Notes: a model not told the origin generated them from the letters alone. A stretch of DNA of 64,000 bases from Lunularia cruciata (GCA_948567375.1 OX419762.1:50263034-50327033), one strand, 5' to 3'. Positions 37,489 through 47,099 are shown, numbered from the stretch's first letter. Numbers and translations: made by a program.

Positions 37489-38078
37489 ATAATCTGCTAA
37501 GAACTACTGTAGAGCACGACGGTGTAATCCTAATCAGAATTTGAAGACTTTTCTACGGGTATCAATGTCTACGGAATAAACTGAATTATAGTAGGGGGTT
37601 TCAAAAATAGGTTTGACGGATGTCTAAGGGGGTTTCGTAATAATTTTTAGTGAACTATATAACGTTACGAGATGGTAATAAATGAACGCTCTGTAACTTC
37701 AGTTAAGGGATATATTCAGCTAATTGCATTCATTTATAAAAATCAAATCCTACCTTATGGATGTTTTGGAATGCCGTAGGTAAATCAATGATTGTTAGAA
37801 AGAGTGACGTGTTTCCTCCAGAGGGTGGCCACGTAATCATTTAGTCACGTATTGATGATCTGTTTTTGTATTCAAGATCCAAAATGGCCCCGCCCAACAA
37901 TTCAAATTTGTAAACTGAAATTCACCACCCTCATTAGCAAAGGTGCGAGTTGAGGTAAGTAACGACGGTTTTGTAGTTTTGAATTGGTGTGGGAAATGAT
38001 CAGCGCCGCCGTGCGGCAACCAAGAAATTGATTAGAGTGCGACTATTCTCACACTAGGAGTGCAACAAACTTTTTGCA

Positions 38079-39353
38079 ATGGGGGATCAAGTACAGCGAT
38101 TTAGTGTAGGAGACTCCATTATCGACGACGCTGATCCGGGACCTATAGAGTCATCTTTGGATTCGCAACCTCAACAGCCATTAGGGAAATTTGGAGACTT
38201 GTTGAGGATGGCTTCTTTTGTGCCTGGCAAAACCAAGGAGGATGAACGATTTTGCATGGCAACACACCATTACAGCCAAATACTGGATTATTTGGAGGAC
38301 CCTGAGCATTTTGCACAAATTCATGGTGGGAACTGCAAAAAGCCCATTCAGAAATCAACTGCATTTAGTTTCATGGCAACCTTTTTGATTAGAGGGGGTA
38401 TCGGATTTCCTACCTCTATGACAGGTGACAGACTTTACAAGAAATGGTTGCGGTACATGAAACAGTACAAAGAAACTCGGGAGCTCAAGAACAAGGCGAC
38501 GGTAGAAGGTCTCACCGAGAAGGAATATAGCAACGGTTGGAGAACTATAGAAGATAAATTGAATGGAATATGCCCACATTTTGCAAGAATGGAAGCCATG
38601 TTTGGGAGCAGAGAAAAGATAAGTCCACCGGCAATGGTAAGTTTAGGAGATTGTAATCCTAATTTGAGCAAGATTTGCGAGGCTGGCGAGGAAGAGGTCC
38701 ATGAAGGTGCGCATGAGTGCTCCAATTTCTCATCTCCTCCAGAGGTGATGCTCCTTGACTCAGGCCCTAAGTTGGTCGTGAACACCCAAGGGGTGGAAAG
38801 TTTAGCAAGTAGCATGGAGAATGGAATCCTATCACCAGAGGATGAGTCTCCATGTATTCCACCGACCAAGGACTTGCCTTTCATTACACCACCACCGCCT
38901 TTGATTTCTACAAGAGATGGATCTGATTGTGCAGACCAAGAAGGGGAACGGGACCCAAAGAGGAGGAAAGGTGGAACTTCTGCAAGTAAGGTACCCAAGT
39001 TGTCACCCAGTATATCATTGTCTCATGATTTAGCAAAAATTACCATGTTAAAGGCAGATAGTATAGAATCCAGAGAGAGGTTACGACTAGCTGAACTAGA
39101 AGCCACCAACATGAGGAAGAGAGAGAAAACAATGCTGAGAATGGAAGCAGAGCGTGTTAGATTAGAGACAGAGAAGATGAAAATTGAAATAGAGAAAAAA
39201 TTAAGCACAGATAAAAGGAAAGCTAGGGCAGACAAACACAAATTTAAGGAGAAGAGTTTAGAATCAAAGCGCACTCATGAAATCAACATGAGTCTCATAC
39301 AAGCAGGGAAAACTCTTGAGGAAATAAGTAACTATTTTAAAGTGCTCACTTAG
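38079..39353 (+). CDS. Harbinger Myb/SANT-like accessory protein, intact
   Basis: A single 424-aa open frame. In PIF/Harbinger elements the second gene encodes a Myb/trihelix-type protein that binds subterminal DNA and carries the transposase into the nucleus. Residues 35-165 hold the aromatic-rich, trihelix-like region (DERFCMATHHYSQILDYLED, KKWLRYMKQYKETRELKNKA, EKEYSNGWRTIEDKLNGICP). A proline-rich middle follows, with the basic patch DPKRRKGG at about residues 290-300 as a possible nuclear signal. Residues 325-424 form a Lys/Glu-rich helix, probably a coiled coil (RLRLAELEATNMRKREKTML). A decayed relative is at 48430-49545. No stop or frameshift is present, in contrast to the transposase of the same element. 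The family assignment rests on position, the paired transposase and general features; I did not recognise a specific named protein. Confidence 0.8.
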   Translation: MGDQVQRFSVGDSIIDDADPGPIESSLDSQPQQPLGKFGDLLRMASFVPGKTKEDERFCMATHHYSQILDYLEDPEHFAQIHGGNCKKPIQKSTAFSFMATFLIRGGIGFPTSMTGDRLYKKWLRYMKQYKETRELKNKATVEGLTEKEYSNGWRTIEDKLNGICPHFARMEAMFGSREKISPPAMVSLGDCNPNLSKICEAGEEEVHEGAHECSNFSSPPEVMLLDSGPKLVVNTQGVESLASSMENGILSPEDESPCIPPTKDLPFITPPPPLISTRDGSDCADQEGERDPKRRKGGTSASKVPKLSPSISLSHDLAKITMLKADSIESRERLRLAELEATNMRKREKTMLRMEAERVRLETEKMKIEIEKKLSTDKRKARADKHKFKEKSLESKRTHEINMSLIQAGKTLEEISNYFKVLT

Positions 39354-39579
39354 ATTCAACGTCCATCATACTCTACTGATAGTGAATAGTGAATAGTATA
39401 CCACCATGTAACCTTTATTATGATTATAATAAAGATGAGTTATGGAAACTTGGCTATGGCAACCTGATGCAACTTGTTACCATTCAATTACTCAAAACTT
39501 TTTGTTTTTGATGTTTTCTTTACCACTCAATCCATTCTGTCATATCTTTTTTGCACAATAAGTGCAAGATGCCACAAGT

Positions 39580-40045
39580 TGAGCCTCATAGCCGCCCAAA
39601 AAAATCTCTCCTGCCGCTAGTCACCGCTAGTCACCGCTTGCAACACTCAATGGAACATGGAAATAAAAATAAAGGCAAGCAAGTTGTCTATGGTGGTCGT
39701 CGGTGCTCAAAGCCGCTCATCGACGCTTGTAGGCGCTCAAAGCCGCTCGTCTATGCTCGTAGGTGCTCGTAGTCATTGGTTGCCGCTGGGTGGCCCCTAG
39801 GTAGGTGCCCATTGACGCTCATGGCCGCTAGGGTTTGCTCAAAGCCGTTGGGAAAATGGGTTCATGGCGCTTGTAGGCGCCTGTAGGCGCTCGTGGTCAT
39901 TGGGTGCTACTGGGTGGCCCCATGGTAGGCGCCAGTTGATGCCCACGGCCGCTTGTTGGCACTCGCCAATAGATTTATGATAAATTTTTTTGGCTTGTAG
40001 TCGCTCGGAGGCGCTAGTTGGCGGGCGTAGACACTGATGTGTTTA
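39580..40045. repeat. GC-rich minisatellite-like region (GGCGCT/CCGCT motif)
   Basis: Irregular repeats of motifs such as GCTCGTAGGCGCT, CTCAAAGCCGCT, GGGTGGCCCC and GGTAGGCGCC. The same kind of sequence recurs at 42910-43460 and, inverted, at 44225-44400, all within this element. It contrasts with the AT-rich DNA around it. Confidence 0.75.
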
Positions 40046-40123
40046 GGGTTGAGTGTTTAAAGTGGAATTGCGCCTATATTTGTAAGGTGGTGACAAGTTG
40101 GATACAAAAGGCACAACTCAAAA

Positions 40124-40144
40124 TTTAGGGTTTAGGGTTTAGGG
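40124..40144 (+). repeat. Short interstitial telomere-type repeat
   Basis: Three perfect TTTAGGG units in a row. A related single unit is at 43380 and another at 40045. It could come from double-strand break repair or by chance within the repeat-rich centre of the transposon. Confidence 0.85.
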
Positions 40145-40315
40145 GAGTGTGATCACAATGAGTGTTCAATATGAGTTTGGAATATGAGTATGATAATATG
40201 AGTTGAATATGAATATGAGAGTTCACAAGTGTAAACTAAAACATAAATGTATACATGGGGAGAAATGAAAATAATATGTATATAAATGAAAAGCCAATAG
40301 AACCTAAACATATGA

Positions 40316-41995
40316 CTATGGAGTTCGAGGAGGTGAAGAAGAAGAGGGTGATGCACTATGGTGTCTAAGTGCTACTACTGCATCCTCAAGTCTACGACGG
40401 TATACATGATGTTGAATCCTAAATGGACTCAATGACCACCATAGCAGCCACTCGCTCTCATCCAAGTCTTGATGCCTGATACCACTAGCAAGAAGAGGAT
40501 AAGGGTCACAACTATAAGAACTCAATCTACCTGATGTCCACTCCTCTTCTGCCCAACTAATAGTAGGCCTATCGTCATGGAAAAATCTGTCCAAAGCACT
40601 CATCAAAGGGTCAAATGACCAAGTGTATGATGCTCTATGTACCCTAAAAGGACGGAAGTGGGTAGGGTGGATAGCACCATGTAGATGGTTCCTATAATAA
40701 GAGAGTGCATAACTATCTATGATCAAAAGATCACAAAGAGGTAAACCTAATGAAGTCAGATGCTCATATGATCTAACTCTAAGTCCTCTGAACTCTGAAT
40801 CTCGTTGTATATCTCTAGAGCACAAACATGCCATGAGGCGAGACCCGGTGTGAACTCACTCATGGAGTTCAGACCATTGCCACATGCTCCGTAGCAACCA
40901 CTCCACTCCATCCGGAGTAAGATCTATCCACAAGATAACCTCAAAGCGTAGCAAACCAAACTGGATGAAATGGCAAACACCAGGACGGGCCACCCACCCT
41001 ACAGGCCCGGACCGTGTATGAGGGAACCAACCATGCAGAATTGTCCTACTTTCCCATGCACTAAAACTGATAGCACCGCAAATCCATAATGAACACATAC
41101 AAGTAACATCCACAATAATAATCTTCTTCCATAGGAAGCCGGGGAAGAGGATACGTGGAATATACTCTCCTGATAGACGAATCCTCTCTCTAAACTCAGT
41201 CTGAGTGCCCTGAGTCTCCACACTATGGGGTAACACATAGGTGGCATCAGTCTGGGTCTGCATCTCATGATGAGTATGGGTCTCACGAGCAATAGTAGGT
41301 AGTCTGGGTCCAAGATATGCCACACAAGCCCTCAAATGAGCTAGACTAATCTCACTCTCCTTTACATGAGCTCTTATCTGAGCTAGACTACTCTTGCTCT
41401 CCTCTACCTGAACATGTGCACTCTCACACCTCTCTATAGCATATGCTAACTCTTGTGCCTGATTATGTAATTGGAGCTTGTAACCCTCTGCCATGGCAGC
41501 TGCACCTAGTATGTCCATGTCCAAGTTACCTAATCTCTGCTCTCTCTCCATCTCAGAAGTAAGCAAGGTCAGATGCTTCTCCTCCTTTGCAGCAAGTAAA
41601 TCCTCTCGCTCACAAAGGAGTCTCTCTCAATCTAGCAGTAATCTTTCTCTCTCCTCTACACTTTCCAATCTACTCTCGCGCTCAAGCACTAATCTCTCTC
41701 TCTCCTCTACACTTTCCAATCTACTCTCGCACTCAAGCACTAATCTCTCTCTCTCTCCTCTACACTCTCCAATCTACTCTCACGCTCAAGGAGATTTCTC
41801 TCTCTACACTCAACCACTCGTACACAATCATCTAAAATGTGAGTGATGTCAACCAAACAGGAAGGAGGTGAAGGTATTCTGAAATGCATGGGGTCACCAA
41901 CTCCCTCCACAGATGGAGGAAGGGGTGAAGGGGAAGAAGAGTGAAAAGGAGCTATCTCAACAAAGGGTAAGGGCTGTGTCTCAACACGAATCTGT
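40316..41995 (-). pseudogene. Unrecognised coiled-coil gene inside Harbinger 1, two in-frame TGA codons
   Basis: From about 41995 down to 40316 one minus-strand frame stays open except for TGA at 41627-41629 and at 40856-40858. Parts in order: a Ser/Pro-rich start (FHSSSPSPLPPSVEG); a coiled coil at 41640-41810 built of three repeats of the type RLESVEERERLVLE; more helix (LTSEMEREQRLGNLDMDILG, QAQELAYAIERCESAHVQVE); a spacer with MQTQTD and ETQGTQTEF; then a Trp-rich globular region (RILFPGFLWKK, IDLTPDGVEWLLRSMWQW) that continues past the second TGA (DLLIIDSYALSYYRNHLHG, SWAEEEWTSGRLSS). It ends in a Ser/Pro run. The composition is protein-like throughout. It may be spliced to the exons at 42234-43769. 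I do not know the family. Confidence 0.6.
41640..41810. repeat. 51-54 bp coding tandem repeat
   Basis: Three units of CTCTACACTYTCCAATCTACTCTCRCGCTCAAG with intervening CT runs of varying length. On the minus strand each unit encodes 17-18 residues of a Glu/Arg-rich helix, and the CT run changes by multiples of three, which keeps the frame open. Confidence 0.85.
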
Positions 41996-42233
41996 TGAAC
42001 ACTTGTTCACAAATGGTACATTTAGTTATCCATCAAGTACAAATTCATACTTGAATATACAAATACACAAGTTCACAAGTTCTTTAATTCAAGCTTCTTA
42101 AATGAACTCTTTATTAAATCCGGTAATGGTATATACAAAAGAACTTTGTATTTTTTCCAACATAGAATGATATGACTATATATATATGACAAAACTCAAA
42201 CCTAAAACTCAAACCTAAAACTCAATCACTCAC

Positions 42234-43769
42234 CTTCCTCATCCTCCCCATCATCAGTAGTCTCGTCCTCATCCGAGCTATCTGCATCCTCATGATCATC
42301 ACCATGCTCTCCCTCGTGCATGTCTCCTCCTCTCCATCACTCAGGTACATGACGTCCTCCTCTAGAATGAAACCTCTCTCCACAAAGAGATGAGTGAGTA
42401 CCTGTCCAAGGAAGGTGACTCTGAACCTACGCCCCTTAGGACTTATCACTTGGGTTTGCAAACTCCACACCTCCGCAATGATAGCTCTAAAAGCCAACTC
42501 TCCCCAATCATAATCTTCCACACCAAAAATCCTCAACTTGGTCTTGGTGTTGAGTACCAAATGCCCATGTACAATCTTGGGCCTAATAGTGGGTGCAACT
42601 AGTGCACCCATCAACTGGAAGAAAGCTCTGAATGCAAGATATACACATTGCCTTGCAAGATATCTTTTTGCAACCCTATCTCTTTGTGGAAACCAGTATG
42701 AGACAGTTGTGTAAGGAACTATCCTCCGTCTTGGTGTTCTCCCCCTGGGCATGGCAAGTGCATCTCTAACTATATCTGCAGTCAATTGAAACTGCCTACC
42801 TCTTACCAAACCTGTGCAAGATACCTTGTCCCATGAACTCACAAACTCTGTACATGGAATGACCTGCACAACCCACCAAAAAAATTCAGCTCAAACTTAT
42901 CTCAGAAGGACTTAGACTCAGGGGTGACACTGGGTGCTGCTGGGAGGTGCTAGATGACGCTTGCACACAGTCCTGGATAAACCTGGGAGCCACTAGGGGC
43001 CGCCGGGGAGGCGCTCAAAGCCACACTCGGGTGATGTTGGGTGGCGCTCCCGACCGCCGGTGGCGCCTTCGAGCGCCTTTGAGCGCACTCGAGGCCGTGC
43101 GCCGCCGCCCGCGGACGCTGCTCGTAGGCACAAGTCCATTGGATGGCGCCGTGGGACTGCGCAAGGTCCGCGTGGGGACGCTGGTTTCCACCTGGGGCCA
43201 CGTGAAGACGCTTGCACGCCCCTTAAAGGAAACGCCGATGCCGCTCGACGACGCACAGCGATGCTGGTAGGCGCTCCGGGACAGGGGTTTGGTTAAGCGG
43301 GTCTGCGCAGCCCCATGGGGACGCTGGGAGCCGCAGAGGAGCGCTGGTAGGCGCGCGGGGAAGGCGCTTGCGCGCAGAGGTTTAGGGTTTGGGATGGCAC
43401 TAGGTGGTGCTGGTTGGCGCTGCGAGATAGGCTAGGAGGCATTGGGTGGCACTGATAATCAGAATGCAATTTAGAGAAATAAACTTTACAAATCAAGATT
43501 GAATGTCAAGAAAACAATGAGAAATGTTTGGAAAGTACCTCTGGCCTTGGAAAGTGAAGTCCAAGAGTTATTTTAAGCCCCATTACATCGAGATCAACCT
43601 CCCGAATTCTGGAAACAGCAGTTTGAACTTGATGTTTGTCCAGCCAGCACCACTTGATGAAATTGGTTGGGTGTTGAATGGTATGGAATGCAATGAGCCA
43701 ATCTCCTTCTTGAGTATTTCTCATGTCGGGCCCATCAACTTTCTTCTCGTATCCCCAGATTTCTGCCAT
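42234..43769 (-). CDS. Unrecognised two-exon gene inside Harbinger 1
   Basis: Exon 1 is proposed at 43769-43539 (77 codons from ATG: MAEIWGYEKKVDGPDM, GDWLIAFHTIQHPTNFIKW, ending GLHFPRPE). The donor GTACTT lies next to it, and an acceptor TGTGCAG leads to exon 2 at 42863-42234 (VIPCTEFVSSWDKVSCTGLV, QFQLTADIVRDALAMPRGR, VYLAFRAFFQLMGALVAP, KGRRFRVTFLGQVLTHLFVE). Both junctions are phase 0. The 670-bp intron is filled by the GC-rich minisatellite. Near the end a frame change gives a strongly acidic tail (GDDHEDADSSDEDETTDDGE), more protein-like than the frame that stays open, so a one-base indel near 42320 is likely. The FVSSWDKV...LVRG...D.LxMPRG pattern recalls plant transposon-associated domains of unknown function; I cannot name the family. 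It may continue into the coiled-coil gene downstream. Confidence 0.55.
42910..43460. repeat. GC-rich minisatellite-like region in proposed intron
   Basis: Repeats of motifs like GGTAGGCGCT, GGTGGCGCT, GCGCTCAAAGCC and GGTGCTGG, more GC-rich than anything else in the window and dense in CpG. It is the same family as 39580-40045. Confidence 0.75.
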
Positions 43770-43924
43770 GGTAAAAAAGAATGAGCTCTTCACTCTCTAA
43801 AACTCTTCTCGATGTTGAGTGTTATGCTTCAAGCCAGCCAGCCAGGACCTTGTCTCTCTACTTCTTCTCGAAATGACTCTCAAAATGTCTCCCTAGTCTT
43901 GAAAGGTCTCAGTTGCACACACAC

Positions 43925-44030
43925 TATTCCTCACAAAATGACTTTCGAATGGCTTTCAGCACCCTTTGCCTCGCAAAATGATCCTTGAATGGCCAGCACC
44001 CTCTGCCTTGCAAAATGATCCTCCAGCCTC
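43925..44030. repeat. Short degenerate tandem repeat, about 40-bp unit
   Basis: Three units each contain CCTYGCAAAATGAYCCT...GAATGGC...CAGCACCCT, near 43929, 43970 and 44009. They lie upstream of the proposed exon 1 at 43769. Confidence 0.65.
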
Positions 44031-44224
44031 ATGTATAAACTACTCGTGATTTTCTGATCCAAACACCCCACACACACAAGAAAAGAGCTTGCCAATGACA
44101 GGAAAGGAAATGAACACACGTTTATATAACCCAGGCTAACAGGAAAATACTCAATCCTCAACATGAAAAAATGCATTTTTCCCACCCAAAAAACCCAAAT
44201 CCCAAGTGGCAACATGCGGCACTC

Positions 44225-44400
44225 CACGTCGCCAACCGGCACAGCCAAGCATCGTAGCTCCCACCAGCGCCTACCAGCGCCTCCCACCAATGCTAGTGCA
44301 TGTTATCTGTGGATAGTTCTGAGCGTCTTCCAAGCGTCCGCCAGCGTCTACGAGTGTCCAAAATATTCCGCCAGTGTCAACGAGCGCCATTCTCAATTAA
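44225..44400. repeat. Inverted relative of the GC-rich minisatellite
   Basis: CACCAGCGCCTACCAGCGCCTCCCACC, then GCGTCYNCCAGCGTCTACGAG, is the same motif family as 39580-40045 and 42910-43460 but read on the other strand. Confidence 0.6.
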
Positions 44401-44699
44401 TTATTTAAGCTTCTGAGGAATGGTTTGAGAGTGCCACTCTGAATTGATTTTTAAGTTCGCACACAACTGGTACAAGAGCTCTGCTCATTTTTTAGACTTA
44501 ATTGTGTCAAAGAGGACTTACAAATGTATAGATCAAGATTCATATTATTATGTTTGCATCCACTTGATGTTCTTATCATAATATTACATCCAGAAACACT
44601 CATGGTCTAAGAAAACTACTCATGGTCTAAGTTGCGTGACTATGAGAAATGAGATGAATACTCAAAATATATATTTTATTATATGGAATCTCAATAAAA

Positions 44700-46044
44700 T
44701 CAATCGAGTAGATCATCATTGTTATAATCAAGGCAATGTTGCATAACCCTTGATCTACTTTCTTCTCTACCAAGTTGTATGCACTGAAATGAAATTTTTG
44801 AATCTATTTGAGTCTCCTCTGTAAATCCGCCATCGTCCTCTGACCAAAGGTTAGACCTATTGATTAAAATATTATATAAAATAATACACACCAATACCCA
44901 CTTTAACAAATAAGCATTTCTACTATTGTCTTTCAGTTGCACTCTTAGCTCACAAAGAGAATGCCATCTAGCTTTCAATACTCCTATACAATGCTCATTT
45001 ATCACTCTTGCCTTTGCTAAATATTTATTGAACTCCTGCTTGTCTTCAGAGCGAGCCTGCTTGAAAGCGGGTACTAGGTGATGCATGGGTACATAACCCA
45101 AATCACCTAAAAGGTACTCCTTTGCCTCAAAAGTGCGACACCTCTCTTCGGTTCAAATCATTCCATAGTGACAATTTTTTCAAACAAGTCATATCATGAC
45201 ATGACCCTGGCATTTCTGCAAAAAAAAAGGGCATACTTTTAGTAAACTTCTCAATCAGGATAACCAATGCATTGCAAAAATACATAACAAAATAACAAAT
45301 TAACACAAACCATACCTCCGGAGAAATGTATAACTCTCCTTTTATCATCACAGATCACTTGGCCGTTTATAGAATATGAATCCTTGCGGCTGAAATATAT
45401 TTCACCGTCCATAGTTGGTTGGGCTGCAAGAGGAAACAACATGCCATCTACCAAACCAACACAAATGGGAAAACCTTTCAATGCAAAAACAGTGGATATC
45501 CTTTTCCTCTCCTCGAGGTCGGGCCAAGCAACTTGACTCCTCATCACATCTAATATTGCTGTCATAATTATCTCAGTAAAAGCAATTGTTGAACCAACAC
45601 TAATGCCCCAAATATTTAAACCCCGCGCAACACAAGCTCCATTGCCATGATGCCCAAATCTATCTAAAGCTATCCACACGGGGGTTTGCTCTCTTCGGTA
45701 CCTTTCTCAAAAATGGGGTGAGTCTTAATCAAATCAACTAATGTTGAAAAAGAATCCCCATCCATTCTAGTAAGCTGGCGAAAGGCCTTAGTCTCTAGAT
45801 TTCTAAAATAATCCTTCACAAACTCTCTACTACGAGGGTAAGTAACACGGGGTTCTAAGTAACGATGAGTATGTGCATACTCCCATCCACTAATAAAACA
45901 TTTTAGCATATCTAAATCTCCTCCTAATTCCTCATCTTCATCTTCTAATCCTGCTAGCGATAACTCCAAATCTAACCGAATCATCCATTTGATACATTTT
46001 CTAATATTTCTGGTTAGTTCTAAACGAGTGCTTCCTCTCGGCAT
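44700..46044 (-). pseudogene. Harbinger DDE transposase, two frameshifts
   Basis: In an intact element this DDE endonuclease cuts and pastes the transposon. The minus strand from 46044 gives a helical N-terminus (ETKAFRQLTRMDGDSFSTLV, HPIFEKGTEE). A frame change at a CCCCC run near 45683 leads to WIALDRFGHHGNGACVARGL and the HTH-like part, then to WPDLEERKRI and GFPICVGLVDG (first catalytic Asp), and GEIYFSRKDSYSINGQVICD. An apparent 100-nt GT-AG intron lies at 45315-45216. After it comes MPGSCHDMT (second Asp). A second frame change near 45135 leads to AKEYLLGDLGYVPMHHLVPA, and ARVINEHCIGVLKARWHSL holds the catalytic Glu. The triad is complete, but the two indels should stop a functional product. 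Element 2 carries a decayed copy with no frameshift at the first site. Confidence 0.88.
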
Positions 46045-46173
46045 GAAAAAACTCTATTTTTAATCACCACTGAAAACTCTTTATCCACGAAGGAGATCTC
46101 TCTTCTCCGCAAAGGGCATCTCTCTTCCCTAAAGGGATCTCTCTTTTCCGCAAAGGAGCATCTCCATCTCCCT

Positions 46174-46450
46174 GTGATATTTCAGCAAATAAGCATCTAT
46201 GTGCGCAAAAAAAACCATATGTGATATTTGAGCGAACTGACATTTCTGTGCGCAAAAAATACAATCTGTGATATTTGAGCAAACATACATTTTGGTGCGC
46301 AACAAATACAATCGGTGATATTTGAGAAAACGGACATCTCTCGGTGCAAAAAAAACCATCGATGCGCAAAAAATACAATCTGTGATATTTGAGACAACGG
46401 ACATCTCTCGGTGCGCAAAAAAACAATCGTTATATTTCAGCAAACAGACA
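46174..46450. repeat. 47-bp minisatellite, six units
   Basis: Units begin GTGATATTTSAGCRAAC at 46174, 46221, 46268 and 46315, then at 46382 and 46429; one unit carries a 20-bp insertion. Open frames on the minus strand through this stretch (Cys/Phe/His-rich, such as SNITDCIFC) are products of the repeat and not genes. It lies just upstream of the transposase start codon. Confidence 0.9.
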
Positions 46451-46513
46451 TCAAACTCAAATGTTACCACTCCATATCTACTACAGTCTCTATATTCTTC
46501 CTCAGTGGTCAAT

Positions 46514-46780
46514 TTTTGGCTTCCACTAAAATATTTCCACTCATGCTCCTTCCAATAGTAAAAAAATTTGTCCCAGTTGCCGCTCGTCATTTCCTTTCCA
46601 TGGGTGTTCTTGAATTTCCCCGGATGCCCCATATGCTCCTTTTGGTGGCCACTCAAATCTTTCCACTCATGCTCCCTCCAATAGTAAAATTTTTTTTTCC
46701 CAGTTGCCGCTCGTCATTTCCTTTCCATGGGTGTTCTCAAACTTCCCAGGATGCCCCCTATGCTCCTTTTGGTGGCCGTC
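46514..46780. repeat. 126-bp tandem duplication near the right end of Harbinger 1
   Basis: Two copies of a unit containing CCACTCATGCTCCYTCCAATAG, CAGTTGCCGCTCGTCATTTC, CCATGGGTGTTCT and ATATGCTCCTTTTGGTGGCC, starting at about 46514 and 46640, with the start of a third at 46767. It could hold subterminal binding sites for the element's own proteins (inference). Confidence 0.85.
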
Positions 46781-47099
46781 ACTTTCACTCTAACCCTAAA
46801 CAAAAACTTAATTAACCCTAATGTGCAATCAATGCACTACGGAGTGATAACAGAAAATTCCTTCTCCCTTATTTTCTACGAACCACCTCATACGGAGTGT
46901 GCTAATAATAAGGAACTTGGCCCCAACTCCGTAACATTACCATTTCTACCTCCCGGTCACACACCGTACCCAAAAAGGCAACGCTTCGTAACAATCTATA
47001 AGAAAAGTTTAGAAACTACGTAAAACTATTTCTGAAACCCCCTAGTATACACTTAGTAAGCAACTTGACCTACTAAAAATTTAATCAGTTGTCCTATGA

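Larger units (their letters stand above)
37594..47042. mobile_element. PIF/Harbinger-like DNA transposon 1 (9.4 kb)
   Basis: The left end GGGGGTTTCAAAAATAGGTTT and the right end (on the opposite strand) GGGGGTTTCAGAAATAGTTTT form matching inverted termini, each flanked by TA. The wider flank is TAGTA on both sides (37589-37593 and 47043-47047), a possible 5-bp target duplication. Between them lie a Myb/SANT-like accessory gene on the plus strand and a DDE transposase on the minus strand, the usual two-gene content of the superfamily. The central 5 kb hold further genes on the minus strand and GC-rich minisatellites. A second copy of the terminal motif, AAGGGGGTTTCGTAATAATT, lies about 35 bp inside the left end. 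Confidence 0.88.

Noticed and set aside
41493-41846. Ser/Leu-rich open frames on the plus strand
   Set aside because: They are the antisense of the coiled-coil coding repeat on the minus strand.
42947-43270. Arg/Ala/Pro-rich open frames on both strands
   Set aside because: GC-rich minisatellite DNA has few stop codons in any frame; no motif supports a protein.
46064-46656. Three overlapping Cys/His/Phe-rich open frames resembling zinc-finger repeats
   Set aside because: They are produced by the 47-bp minisatellite read in different frames.
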